From assembly GCF_026914265.1 (NCBI RefSeq), contig NC_069127.1:21755045-21819044 (forward strand): DNA of 64,000 nucleotides, written 5' to 3'. The notes beneath the pieces are model-generated. The model was not told the origin of the DNA and searched no databases. It worked only from the letters and a program-made list of their open reading frames with translations. The position numbers were made by a program, and so were the translations under genes. Of this stretch, positions 48,625 through 62,418 are shown one piece after another (within the stretch, counting starts at the first letter, position 1; the number at the start of each line of letters is the position of its first letter). Origin of the DNA: Mya arenaria. Its lineage: Eukaryota > Mollusca > Bivalvia > Myida > Myidae.

Positions 48625-50365
48625 ACTCATGCAGCTCAGACCCATCTCATCCAGAGACACCGCTAATTCCGAGCAAAACTGTCTCATTCAGAGACACTGC
48701 TCATCCCAAGCAAAACCATCTCATGTAGAGACACCGCTCATCCCGAGGAAAACCATCTCATTCAGAGTCCCCGCACATCCCGAGCAAAAATGTCTCATTC
48801 AGAGACCCCGCTCATCCCGAGCAAAACTGTTTCATTAAGAGACCCCGTATATCATGAGCAAAACCGTCTCATTCAGAGACCTCGTCCATCCCAAGCAAAA
48901 CCGTTTCATTCAGAGACCCCGCTTATCCGGAGCAAAACCATTTCGTTTAGAGACACCGCTCATCCTGAGCAAGAACCATTTCATTGAGAGTCACTGCTTA
49001 TCCCGGACAAAACCGTCTCATTCAGAGACACTGCTCGTACTGAGCAAAACCGTCTCATTCAGAGACACCTTTCATCCGGAGCAAAACCGTCTCATTCAGG
49101 GACACCGCTCATTCCAAGCAAAAAATCTCATTCTGAGTCACCGCGCTCATCCCGAGCAAAACCATCTCATTCAGGGACACCGCTCATCCCGTGCAAAACC
49201 ATCTCATTCAGGGACACCGCTCATTCCAAGCAAAACAATATCATTCAGAGACCCCGCTCATCCCGAGCAAAACTGTCTAAGCAGCGACCCCGCTCATCCC
49301 GAGCAAAACCATCTCATGCAGAGACCCCGCTCTTCCGGAGCAAAACCATTTCATTTAGAGACACCGCTCATCCTGAGCAAGAACCATTTCATTGAGAGTC
49401 ACTGCTTATCCCTGACAAAACCGTCTGATTCAGAGACACTGCTCGTCTTGAGCAAAACCGTCTAATTCAGAGACACCTTTCATCCGGAGCTAAACCGTCT
49501 CATTCAGGGACACTGCTCATTTCAAGCAAAACAATCTCATTCTGAGTCACCGCGCTCATCCCGAGCAAAACCATCTCATTCAGGGACACCGCTCATCCAG
49601 TGCAAAACCATCTCATTCAGGGACACAGCTCATTCCAAGCAAAACAATCTTATTCAGAGTCACCGCGCTCATCCCGAGCAAAACCATCTTATTCAGAGAC
49701 CCCGCTCATCCAGAGCAAAACTGTTTCATTCAGAGACCCCGCTCATCTCGAGCAAATCCGTCTCATTCAGAGACCCCACTCATTTCGAGCAAAATCGTCT
49801 CATTCAGAGACACCGCTCATTCCAAACAAAACCATTTCATTCAGAGACACCGCTCATCCCGAGCATTGCCATCTCATTCAGAGACACCGCTCATCCCGAG
49901 CAAACCATCTCATTCAGAGACCCCGCTCATCCCGAGCAAAACTGTATCATTTAGAGACCCCGCTCATCCCGAGCAAAACTGTTTTATTTAGAGACTCCGC
50001 TCATTCCAAACAAAACTGTCTAATTCAGAGACCCCGCTCATCCCGAACAAAACCTTGTCATGCAGAGACCCCGCTCATCCGGAGCAAAACCATTTAATTT
50101 AAAGACACCGCTCATCCTGAGCGAAAACCATTTGATTGAGAGTCACTGCTTATCCCGGACAAAACCGTCTGATTCAGAGACACTGCTCGTCCTGAGCAAA
50201 ACCGTCTCATTCAGAGACACATTTCATCCGGAGCTAAACCGTCTCATTCAGAGACACCGCTGATCCCGAGCGAAACCGTCACATTCAGAGACTACCGCAT
50301 ACCGACCAGAACCCTCTCATTCCCCGCACTTTCCGAACAAAGTCGTCTCATTCAGAGACCTCGCC
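48625..50365. repeat. 37-bp minisatellite, about 45 units
   Basis: The unit is close to 'cattcagagaccccgctcat' followed by 'cccgagcaaaaccgtct', 37 bases in total. It repeats from about 48625 to 50365 with point variation. Higher-order blocks exist: the stretch with 'gagaccccgctcttccggag...gaaccatttcattgagagtc' appears near 48920, 49330 and 50070. Because 37 is not a multiple of three, each frame cycles through three readings (HPEQNCLIQ, IPSKTISFRD, SSRAKPSHSET). The 165- and 203-codon open frames across it are artefacts. Confidence 0.95.
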
Positions 50366-50660
50366 CATACAAAGCTCAATATCTACTTTTAGCAAACTTA
50401 AACTATTTCAAAACGTGGAAAAATATAATTACAAAACACAACAAGAAATGGAAAGATATATCACACACTTAATTAAACTACAAACGAACTACTTCGCCCA
50501 TGTATATTTACATATACCACAGATATAACTAAAGCATAAGGAGCTAATCTAACAGACAATACCTAACTAGAAAACCGTTTAATATCATTTGACCAATCTT
50601 GTGTAATCTTCCTCAAACTCAAATAAATCTTTAACAAACTAACAGTCAAAATAAACCTCA

Positions 50661-51460
50661 TCATTTATATTCTGTCTTGGCTCCTGTCGTTGCTGCCGTT
50701 GTTCTGGAAATTGTCGGCGTAGTAGTAGTTGACTCTGTAGGGAATGCCCTTGTTGGCATGACTATCTTTCCGGAAGTACCCTCGCCGGCTGCATAAAAAG
50801 CAATTATCATGACCGTTGCTCGAACGTTGGGCGCAAAATGACTACTTGGCAGGATAACCCCACCGTTATCGAAGTCGTGACTGCTGCTAACTTCCGGTGA
50901 TGGCACGCAAATTAAGAAGAACGCTTATAAAGATGCTTATTTTTCGGAAGGCTTAGAAGTTATGAGCTTTCTAACAGAGCTTGTTTTGTCTTGTCTAAGT
51001 CTATTTTCGTCCTCGCTATCAGACCCAAGTTTCAGCTGTTCATTAACACTTACTGTCGTCCAGTCCCGGAGGAAGAATCTGTCACTTGAATTAGTTTATT
51101 TCTATGCTTCACTTTAGGAACTAGATCCAAAACAATGTCCTGAGATCCCTCACGTACATTTTTCTTCAAAACTATTTCCAAGTCTTCCTGAATTTCCGAA
51201 TTAAATTCAAACTAAATTGTGTAAGATTTACTTCTAAGTTTAACTGATTATTTGTCATTTCATGTTTAAATTACTTCAATAGACTGTTGTGATAAGTTTT
51301 GAACAACGAGAAAGCTTCAATTGCTGGATTATCCGGGGACTTACCCTTTCCATGTGCACCTCCGCCTTCATCGCTGCTTGACATAGTACAACGAACCAGT
51401 TTTATGTTGTGTAATAATAGCCCGGTATACAACCTCGAATGACGAAAGCACGTGTACAAG
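50661..51460 (-). pseudogene. Retroelement-like ORF relic (gag-like)
   Basis: On the minus strand, MSSSDEGGGAHGKGKSPDNP begins near 51384. After interruptions come LEIVLKKNVREGSQDIVLDL and PKVKHRNKLIQVTDSSSGTG. A final open frame (50906 to 50661) contains YAAGEGTSGKIVMPTRAFPT. From memory this series resembles the nucleocapsid-like first ORF of a retroelement common in bivalves. Stops and indels break it. It is contained in the receptor intron, antisense. Confidence 0.45.
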
Positions 51461-51639
51461 CGGCTTCTATACTAGCCGCTTAGTTATATTAACACACTGA
51501 CCATTACCATACATGGCATTAATCGAAAATACCTTGACCATCATCATATATGGTAATAAGCGTAACCACGTTTTACTCTGAACCTGAATAAAAATATATA
51601 CATGCACTATTAATTTTCTACATATGAATTTATGAATAA

Positions 51640-51950
51640 GCAGAACGTTGTTTTCCGTCTATTATGATGAAATAATCAGTAGATGTCTTGTTTATAAGTT
51701 TGACACGGGTAGTTTTAGACGCTAAACATTCATTCTTTAATTGGACGAATCGAAAATGTATTAAACAAATGTATTGGAAATCACTAGTAAGATGGATACG
51801 GTACAATGTTGTTTGCATCAGCAATGATGCATAATGTATATACACATGTATTTAGCAGTCATCATAGTCCGAGTCCTAATAAGATCTCAATTCAATAAAT
51901 GAATTCTTCAACTTTGAATTTTGTTGTCAGTTTAGTGAGAGACATCGAGT
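51640..51950. repeat. Pre-satellite flank, copy 1
   Basis: It matches 53310-53640 ('gggtagttttagacgcta' at 51706 and 53375; 'cacatgtgt/cacatgtat' near 51843 and 53522). In both cases the next sequence is the 30-bp satellite, so the exon, flank and satellite were duplicated as a unit. Confidence 0.75.
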
Positions 51951-52285
51951 TTTAAAGGAACGTGTTTGTTTCACACTTCACTCAAAGGAACGTTTTTGTC
52001 TCACACTCCACATGAAGGAACGTTTTTGTCTCACACTCCACATAAAGGAACGTTTTTGTCTCACATTATATGCCAATAAATGTTTGAGTATCACTCTCCA
52101 TGCAAAGGAATTCGTTTGTCTCATCCTTCAAATGCTTTTCTGTTCACAATCCATGCATAGGAACGTATATTTTCACAATCAGTGATAATGAACGCTAATG
52201 TCTCACACTCCATGCAAAAGAGAGTTAATGCATCATACTCCATGCAAAGGAGCGTTTATTTCTCACACTTCAAAAAATGTTTTCT
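51950..52285. repeat. Short, diverged array of the 30-bp satellite
   Basis: About 11 units of 'aaaggaacgtttttgtctca' plus 'cactccacat', decaying toward the right. It is the same family as the long array at 53640-60455, but small and old. Confidence 0.9.
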
Positions 52286-52439
52286 TTCAGAATATTTGTT
52301 TTTGTTTTTGTCCAAGAATACCATATGCCAGCATTGATCAGGAAACCCGTATGTAACTTAGTTCTATCACATTCAGTTATGTCATGTGTTTACTTGTGCA
52401 AGAGTATAGGGTTCTATTTTGTCTCGATCACAAAGTCAT

Positions 52440-53240
52440 AAACCACAATTGATGGTGCTAGATTTCATTTACTTAGTTTTACTACTACACAATATTTGCA
52501 AAACATGCATTCGGTTTATGAAAACACAAAACAACAATGTTGGGAAAATTAGAGTAAAGAGTCTATTGTGCTTTGCTTCATAGAGTCAAAGTCAATGACA
52601 AACTATTGCAAAACGGATTAAAATTCATACGGAATTGCAATGGCCGCACTACGATTTAACAAAGAAGATTCAGTGGCGAAATAAGCTCATTTTTTATTTG
52701 CCTCGTTGGTCTTGTTAATCGCAGAGAACAGATGCACGATACATGCTCATTTTGTAGATATTGGCGTTTTTTCTTTCTTTAGGAAAGGTACTAATGGCTG
52801 AAATATGCTCCGTTCAGTTTAGGTTCCGTACATTACAGGTAACACTTTCTAAAATGGTTGCTGAAGTTGCACTTACAATTTCGCGTTTCTTGTTCTTGTG
52901 TTTTTAATATGGTGTTCTCCCTCTAGCATCTTATCGGGAAAATCCGAACTTTGTTATCATTTTACATATTGCAACACTTGGCTTTTAATTGAGACGAGAC
53001 AGGAGGATTGTGATTAATGTCGCCAACACTTGTTCCTTAATGTGAAGGGACATAACGTAGGCAGAACTCTTCGAAGCTAGCCACGGAATACCTTTTTAAT
53101 ATGTCTACAAGGTTAAATTGTTATATGTTGCATATCATTTAGTTACGGATTTTATTTTTAATTTCCTTTCAGAACTTTCCAGCCTAAAAAATGAAAAAGG
53201 TCAACAGCCTGATGAAAAGGGTAAGGATTTTTACCAATTC
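52440..53240. repeat. Duplicated intron/exon block, copy 2 (contains working tail exon)
   Basis: Partner of 46549-47300; includes the exon at 53173-53220 with intact splice sites. Confidence 0.8.
53173..53220 (+). CDS. Receptor exon 7: cytoplasmic tail
   Basis: A 48-base exon, strong acceptor (aatttcctttcag), donor (AAGG then gtaagg), phase 1 in and out. It reads E-LSSLKNEKGQQPDEK, hydrophilic, with no recognised motif. The dead homologue at 47253-47290 shows the block was duplicated. This copy keeps both splice sites and the right phase. Confidence 0.7.
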
Positions 53241-53639
53241 AGAGCTTTGCTAAATGTATTCCACAAATTAAAAGAAAATATTTCTTCTCACACTTAAATA
53301 CAGGAACAAGAAGAACCTTGTTTTCCTTATTTTCGATGCAATGACCAGTAGGTGGCGTGTGAAAAATCTGCACGGGTAGTTTTAGACGCTATATAGTCAT
53401 TTTGCTTCCGCAAGTCGAACCGCACAGGTCGAAAATTATTTTAAAAAATGTATATGGAATTCATTCTATTGATATGGATATGGTAGGTTGTTTCGATTAG
53501 TACATTTTTGTATTGTATGCTCACATGTGTGAAGCAGTCTTAAACGTCTGAGTGCTTTATGTTCTCAATTAGGTACATGATTTTTTTTTAAACTCTGGCT
53601 TTTATTATCAGATAATTAAGAGTCCTGATGCCTTAAAAT

Positions 53640-56600
53640 GATCGTTTATGTCTCATACCCCATGCACAAAACGTTAAAGTATCATACTCAGTACAAATGA
53701 ACATTTTTGTCACATACTCCATGCAAAGGAACATTTATGCCTCACACCCAATGCAAATGATCTTTTATACCTAATACTCCAAACAAAGGAACGTTTATGT
53801 CTCACACTCAATGCAAAGGAACGTGTATATCTCATACTCAATGCAAGGGAACGTTTATGTCTCATACTCCATGCAAAGGAACATGTATGCCTCATACTCA
53901 ATGCAAAGGAACGTTTATGTCTCATACTCCATGCAAGGGAACGTTTATGTCTCATACTCGATGCAAAGGAGTGTTTATGTCTCATACTCCATGCAAAGGA
54001 CCGTTTATGTCTCAGACTGCATGCAAATGAACGTTTATGTCTCATACTTCATGCAAATGAACGTATATCTCTCATACTCCATGCAAAGGAGCGTTTGTGT
54101 CTCACCTTCCATGCTAATAAATGTTTATGTCTCATACTAAATGCAAAGAAATGTTTATGTCTCATACTAAATGCAAAGAAACATGTATGCTTCTTACTTA
54201 ATGCAAAGGAACATTTATGTCTCATACTCCATGCAAAGGCACATTTATGCCTCATACTCAATGCAAAGGAACGTGTATTTCTCATACTTAATGCAAAGGA
54301 ACGTTTATGTCTAACTCTAAATGCAAAAAAACTTTTAAACGTTATGTCTTACTCTAAATGCAATGAACAATTATGTCTCAAACTAAATGCAAACGAACGT
54401 TTATGTCTCACATTCCATGCAAATGAACGTTTATGCCACATACTCCATGCAAAGGAACGTGTATGTCTTATGCACCATGCAAATGAACGTCAATGTCTCC
54501 TATTTCATGCAAAAAAAACATATATGCCACATACTTCATGTAAAGGAACATTTATGCCTCACACCCAATGCAAATGATCTTTTATACTTAATACTCCAAA
54601 CAAAGGAACGTTTGTGTCTCACACTCAATGCAAAGGAACGTGTATATCTCATACTCAATGCAAGGGAACGTTTATGTCTCATACTCCATGCAAAGGAACA
54701 TGTATGCCTCATACTCCATGCAAAGGAACGTTTATGTCTCATACTCCATGCAAGGGAACGTTTATGTCTCATACTCCATGCAAAGGAGTGTTTATGTCTC
54801 ATACTCCATGCAAAGGAGCGTTTGTGTCTCACCTTCCATGCTAATAAATGTTTATGTCTCATACTTAATGCAAAGAAACATGTATGCTTCTTACTTAATG
54901 CAAAGGAACATTTATGTCTCATACTCCATGCAAAGGCACATTTATGCCTCATACTCAATGCAAAGGAACGTGTATTTCTCATACTTAATGCAAAGGAACA
55001 TTTATGTCTAACTCTAAATGCAAAAGAACTTTTAAACGTTATGTCTTACACTAAATGCAATGAACAATTATGTCTCAAACTAAATGCAAACGAACGTTTA
55101 TGTCTCACATTCCATGCATATGAACGTTTATGCCTCATACTCAATGCAAAGGAACGTGTATGTCTTATGCACCATGCAAAGGAACGTTTATGTCTAACTC
55201 TAAATGCAAAAAAAACTTTTAAACGTTATGTCTTACTCTAAATGCAATGAACAATTATGTCTCAAACTAAATGCAAACGAACGTTTATGTCTCACATTCC
55301 ATGCAAATGAACGTTTATGCCACATACTCCATGCAAAGGAACGTGTATGTCTTATGCACCATGCAAATGAACGTCAATGTCTCCTATTTCATGCAAAAAA
55401 AACATATATGCCACATACTTCATGTAAAGGAACATTTATGCCTCACACCCAATGCAAATGATCTTTTATACCTAATACTCCAAACAAAGGAACGTTTGTG
55501 TCTCACACTCAATGCAAAGGAACGTGTATATCTCATACTCAATGCAAGGGAACGTTTATGTCTCATACTCCATGCAAAGGAACATGTATGCCTCATACTC
55601 CATGCAAAGGAACGTTTATGTCTCATACTCCATGCAAGGGAACGTTTATGTCTCATACTCCATGCAAAGGAGTGTTTATGTCTCATACTCCATGCAAAGG
55701 AGCGTTTGTGTCTCACCTTCCATGCTAATAAATGTTTATGTCTCATACTAAATGCAAAGGAATGTTTATGTCTCATACTTAATGCAAAGAAACATGTATG
55801 CTTCTTACTTAATGCAAAGGAACATTTATGTCTCATACTCCATGCAAAGGCACATTTATGCCTCATACTCAATGCAAAGGAACGTGTATTTCTCATACTT
55901 AATGCAAAGGAACATTTATGTCTAACTCTAAATGCAAAAGAACTTTTAAACGTTATGTCTTACACTAAATGCAATGAACAATTATGTCTCAAACTAAATG
56001 CAAACGAACGTTTATGTCTCACATTCCATGAATATGAACGTTTATGCCACATACTCCATGCAAAGGAACGTGTATGTCTTATGCACCATGCAAATGAACG
56101 TCAATGTCTCCTATTTCATGCAAAAAATCATATATGCCACATACTTCATGTAAAGGAACATTTATGCCTCACACCCAATGCAAATGATATTTTATACCTA
56201 ATACTCCAAACAAAGGAACGTTTATGTCTCACACTCAATGCAAAGGAACGTGTATATCTCATACTCAATGCAAGGGCACGTTTATGTCTCATACTCCATG
56301 CAAAGGAACATGTATGCCTCATACTCCATGCAAAGGAACGTTTATGTCTCATACTCCATGCAAGGAAACGTTTATGTCTCATACTCCATGCAAAGGAGTG
56401 TTTATGTCTCATACTCCATGCAAAGGACCGTTTATGTCTCAGACTGCATGCAAATGAACGTTTATGTCTCATACTTCATGCAAATGAATGTATATCTCTC
56501 ATACTCCATGCAAAGGAGCGTTTGTGTCTCACCTTCCATGCTAATAAATGTTTATGTCTCATACTAAACGCAAAGAAATGTTTATTTCTCATACTCAATG

Positions 56601-59600
56601 CAAAGAAACATGTATGCTTCTTACTTAATGCAAAGGAACATTTATGTCTCATACTCCATGCAAAGGAACGTTTATGTCTCATACTCCATGCAAGGGAAAG
56701 TTTATGTCTCATACTCCATGCAAAGGAGTGTTTATGTCTCATACTCCATGCAAAGGACCGTTTATGTCTCAGACTGCATGCAAATGAACGTTTATGTCTC
56801 ATACTTCATGCAAATGAATGTATATCTCTCATACTCCATGCAAAGGAGCGTTTGTGTCTCACCTTCCATGCTAATAAATGTTTATGTCTCATACTAAATG
56901 CAAAGAAACGTTTATGTCTCATACTTAATGCAAAGAAACATGTATGCTTCTTACTTAATGCAAAGGAGCATTTATGTCTCATACTCCATGCAAAGGCACA
57001 TTTATGCCTCATACTCAATGCAAAGGAACGTGTATTTCTCATACTTAATGCAAAGGAACGTTTATGTCTAACTCTAAATGCAAAAGAACTTTTAAACGTT
57101 ATGTCTTACACTAAATGCAATGAACAATTATGTCTCAAACCAAATGCAAACGAACGTTTATGTCTCACATTCCATGCAAATGAACGTTTATGCCACATAC
57201 TCCATGCAAAGGAACGTGTATGTCTTATGCACCATGCAAATGAACGTCAATGTCTCCTATTTCATGCAAAAAAAACAACATATATGCCACATACTTCATG
57301 TAAAGGAACATTTATGCCTCACACCCAATGCAAATGATCTTTTATACCTAATACTCCCAACAAAGGAACGTTTATGTCTCACACTCAATGCAAAGGAACG
57401 TGTTTATCTCATACTCAATGCAAGGGAACGTTTATGTCTCATACTCCATGCAAAGGAACATGTATGCCTCATACTCCATGCAAAGGAACGTTTAGGTCTC
57501 ATACTCCATGCAAGGGAACGTTTATGTCTCAAACTCCATGCAAAGGAGTGTTTATGTCTCATACTCCATGCAAAGGACCGTTTATGTCTCAGACTGCATG
57601 CAAATGAACGTTTATGTCTCATACTTCATGCAAATGAACGTATATCACTCATACTCCATGCAAAGGAGCGTTTGTGTCTCACCTTCCATGCTAATAAATG
57701 TTTATGTCTCATACTAAATGCAAAGAAATTTTTATGTCTCATACTTAATGCAAAGAAACATGTATGCTTCTTACTTAATGCAAAGGAACATTTATGTCTC
57801 ATACTCCATGCAAAGGCACATTTATGCCTCATACTCAATGCAAAGGAACGTGTATTTCTCATACTTAATGCAAAGGAACGTTTATGTCTAACTCTAAATG
57901 CAAAAACACTTTTAAACGTTATGTCTTACACTTAATGCAATGAACAATTATGTCTCAAACTAAATGCAAACGAACGTTTATGTCTCACATTCCATGCAAA
58001 TGAACGTTTATGCCACATACTCCATGCAAAGGAACGTGTATGTCTTATGCACCATGCAAATGAGCGTCAATGTCTCCTATTTCATGCAAAAAAAACATAT
58101 ATGCCACATACTTCATGTAAAGGAACATTTATGCCTCACACCCAATGCAAATGATCTTTTATACCTAATACTCCAAACAAAGGAACGTTTATGTCTCACA
58201 CTCAATGCAAAGGAACGTGTATATCTCATACTCAATGCAAGGGCACGTTTATGTCTCATACTCCATGCAAAGGAACATGTATGCCTCATACTCCATGCAA
58301 AGGAATGTTTATGTCTCATACTCCATGCAAGGGAACGTTTATGTCTCATACTCCATGCAAAGGAGTGTTTATGTCTCATACTCCATGCAAAGGAGCGTTT
58401 GTGTCTCACCTTCCATGCTAATAAATGTTTATGTCTCATACTAAATGCAAAGAAATGTTTATGTCTGATACTTAATGCAAAGAAACATGTATGCTTCTTA
58501 CTTAATGCAAAGGAACATTTATGTCTCATATTCCATGCAAAGGCACATTTATGCCTCATACTCAATGCAAAGGAACGTGTATTTCTCATACTTAATGCAA
58601 AGGAACGTTTAAGTCTAACTCTAAATGCAACAGATCTTTTAAACGTTATGTCTTACACTAAATGCAATGAACAATTATGTCTCAAACTAAATGCAAACGA
58701 ACGTTTATGTCTCACATTCCATGCAAATGAACGTTTATGCCACATACTCCATGCAAAGGAACGTGTATGTCTTATGCACCATGCAAATGAACGTCAATGT
58801 CTCCTATTTCATGCAAAAAAACATATATGCCACATACTTCATGTAAAGGAACATTTATGCCTCACACCCAATGCAAATGATCTTTTATACCTAATACTCC
58901 AAACAAAGGAACGTTTATGTCTCACACTCAATGCAAAGGAACGTGTATATCTCATACTCAATGCAAGGGAACGTTTATGTCTCATACTCCATGCAAAGGA
59001 ACATGTATGCCTCATACTCCATGCAAAGGAACGTTTATGTCTCATACTCCATGCAAGGGAACGTTTATGTCTCATACTCCATGCAAAGGAGTGTTTATGT
59101 CTCATACTCCATGCAAAGGACCGTTTATGTCTCAGACTGCATGCAAATGAACGTTTATGTCTCATACTTCATGCAAATGAATGTATATCTCTCATACTCC
59201 ATGCAAAGGAGCGTTTGTGTCTCACCTTCCATGCTAATAAATGTTTATGTCTCATACTAAATGCAAAGAAACGTTTATGTCTCATACTTAATGCAAAGAA
59301 ACATGTATGCTTCTTACTTAATGCAAAGGAGCATTTATGTCTCATACTCCATGCAAAGGCACATTTATGCCTCATACTCAATGCAAAGGAACGTGTATTT
59401 CTCATACTTAATGCAAAGGAACGTTTATGTCTAACTCTAAATGCAAAAGAACTTTTAAACGTTATGTCTTACACTAAATGCAATGAACAATTATGTCTCA
59501 AACTAAATGCAAACGAACGTTTATGTCTCACATTCCATGCAAATGAACGTTTATGCCACATACTCCATGCAAAGGAACGTGTATGTCTTATGCACCATGC

Positions 59601-60455
59601 AAATGAACGTCAATGTCTCCTATTTCATGCAAAAAAACATATATGCCACATACTTCATGTAAAGGAACATTTATGCCTCATACTCAATGTGAATGGACGT
59701 TTATGTCTCACCTCTCATGCAAAGTAACGTTTATGTTGCATACTCCATGCAAAGGAACGTGTTTGTCTCTCCCTCAATGCAAAGGAACATTTATGTATCA
59801 TAATCAATGCAAATGGTCGTTTATGCCTCACTCTCCATGCAGGAACGTTAATGTCTCATACTCAATGTAAACAACATTTTTGTCTCATACTCCATGCAAA
59901 TGGTCGTTTATGCCACATTATTCATGCATTGGAACCTTAATTTCTCATACTCTATGTAAAGGAACGCTTATGCCTCATACTAAATGCTAGGGAACAGTTA
60001 TGTCTCATACTCCATGCGAATGGTCGTTTATGCCTCATAATCCATGCAAAGGAACGTGTATGTGTCTCACTAACTGCAAAGGAACATTTATGTATCATAC
60101 TCAATGCAAAGAAACGTGTTTGTCTCACAGGCCATGGAAAGGAACGTTCATGTCTCAGACTCCATGCAACTGAACGTTTATGTCTCAGACTCCATGCAAC
60201 TGAACGTTTATGTCTCAGACTCCATGGAAAGGAAGGTTTATGTGTCATACTCCAAGCAAAGGAACGTTTATGTCTATGACTCCATGCAATGGAACGTTTA
60301 TGTCTTATACTCCTTGCAAAGGAACGTTTATGTCTCATACTCCATGCAAAGGACCGTTTATGACTCACAATTTATGCAAAGGAACGTTAATGTCTCACGC
60401 TCCATGCAAAGGAATAATTATGTCTCACACTCCATGCATAGGAAAGAAATCATGC
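53640..60455. repeat. 30-bp satellite array, about 6.8 kb, with higher-order repeats
   Basis: The unit is close to 'atgcaaaggaacgtttatgt' followed by 'ctcatactcc'. About 225 units are present. A variant segment carrying 'cttttaaacgttatgtct' marks higher-order blocks at about 54332, 55028, 55216, 55943, 57089, 57909, 58637 and 59452. Block lengths are thus roughly 0.7-1.15 kb, with one short block. The right end (59.8-60.4 kb) is more heterogeneous. The 30-base period, a multiple of three, keeps several frames open on both strands (up to 688 codons with ten-residue repeats such as ERLCLILHAK). There is no start or splice context and the reading is equally open in other frames. This supports satellite, not protein. 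It lies in the intron between receptor exons 7 and 8. Confidence 0.95.
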
Positions 60456-60459
60456 TTGT

Positions 60460-62418
60460 AAGCTATCCAAAATAAGCTCACTTATCAAACGGATCGGGTT
60501 GCGCATATGATTATGTAACAAGCGATATATAATCCGTGTGCCCTGTTGGTTTGCACTTTTAGATTTGTCATGGTTATGACTTCCAAAGTAACATTTTTCA
60601 ACCGGCTACTGGGGTGGTTTATGTTTTGCTCTGAAATTAACATTTAATAAGGGGCACACGTATTTATAACAATAACGTAAAAGTCAAAAACATTTAAAAG
60701 AATGATTCAAAAAGGCGTCATATAGCGTTCAATTGAACCTGCAACAAGTTTTTCTTAAATATCAATGTTATAATGACAAAATCTATTTTTTCGCTATAAT
60801 AATTGTGAAAAAAAACTATCATAACATTATTCCTTTAAAATATGCGTTAAAAAACTAAGGTATCGAAATATTTTACTTCTTAAAAAGGAATAGCTTATTT
60901 GATTTTACACTACAAGTTATATATTGATTAATTTCAATTAAATACAACATTGATATCATCTATAATTAAGAAAATAGGTTGTTAACAGGTGTAGTATTGC
61001 AAAACACTTATTTGCGGAAATAAGTTATTCGTGCACGGGATAACATTAGTAATCCAAAATATATGTTCGTGGTCATGCATATAACTACTCAGTTTAATAA
61101 ACCTACTAAATGGGTAAAGGTTTATCACTGGTTTCACACTCTTTTTAAATGTTAGTGAAACTGTATGTTAACGACCTTCAAAGTCAATTCAAACTAGCAA
61201 GAGAAATGTGAACACACATAGAACTTGTTTAGTTATATAAACAAACAGTTTATAGATGTACATGTATAGGTATTTTGAGAGTTTAGCAAAGTTTACAAAA
61301 GTACACAATTATTGCACTTTTTCTGTTAAATTTTACCCATTTTAACGCAAATATGTTACATAATTAGAAATGTTTTTGTGTCCAAACTGCTATTTGATCA
61401 TTTTTGTATTTTAGCGGTAGTTGCTTCTTTTTTGTTTTCACTCCTCATAAGGACGCTATTCTATAAATGTGTCCTAGTTACAAATAAATTGTCGCCTTAT
61501 GTAGAATTGTTAGCGCAATTTGACATATAACAACATAAGAATGTCTTGTTCAAAGAACACATTTGTTGCAGCGAAGAATAATACGATATTGTCATTTCGA
61601 CTTTTATATTTAACCTCCCAAAATTCTTGTTTTTTAAACTTCAGTTTTATTTCTCCTGATTTGTGTAAAGTGTTGGTATAAAGTATTCTGTTATTTATTT
61701 TTTTTATATTCATTTACTAAGAAAATGTATTAAAAACAATTTTTCTATTTCATCCTGCTGTCATTGCAAGCACTAAAAAATAATGCCACACTATTCTTTA
61801 CATGCCTGTGTGTATTTCTCCCGTTTTGTGTAATGTGATTTAAGATGTTCGTCATGTATAGATATTTAAAGTATTCCGCCAAGAAAATGAATTTATCATC
61901 GCATTTTATAAAATATGTTGCCATAGCAACCACTAGATACCTGAAATATATTTGATTTGTCACTTGATTAACATGTTTTATTTTTTGTTTCTGTGTTAGG
62001 TAGTTACATTTTAAAATATCAATAAAAAAAAAAATAATAATATAGCTTTCTTGTTTCAACAACAAAATTTGAAAATTGGTTGTGAAGGATGCTGAATGTT
62101 TGTTGAAGTGAGAGGGTCATAAATTATTATGAACTTGTAGGAAGGTTACATATTATTATGAATTTAATTTATCGCACATGAGCGTCATCTAAAATTCAGA
62201 ACATGTGGATCGGTAATCCGTAGAAATCAAAATACATAGCTGTGTTTTTGAAATTATCTGTAAACTTTCGACGTAAAATAGTATTTTTCTTTTCGGATTA
62301 ACATCCTTAAGATATAAACAATTAACTTTAAATAGTATTCTACATTTATTTGGACGATCAAGTGTGCTTCTGTATTTCATCAGTAAAATTCAATAACAAA
62401 ATATGGTACACTTTGCAG
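60460..62418 (+). other. Remainder of receptor intron 7
   Basis: AT-rich, no recognised repeat or exon; it ends with a good acceptor (acactttgcag). Confidence 0.45.

Noticed and set aside
48854..50097. 203- and 165-codon open frames across the 37-bp minisatellite
   Set aside because: They are repeat-driven; different units are read in rotating frames. No start context or domain.
55271..57337. 688-codon open frame with ten-residue repeats (and similar frames at 54387-55241, 57120-57935 and 57964-59727)
   Set aside because: The 30-base satellite period is divisible by three, so several frames on both strands are open. There is no signal, splice context or composition bias favouring one frame.
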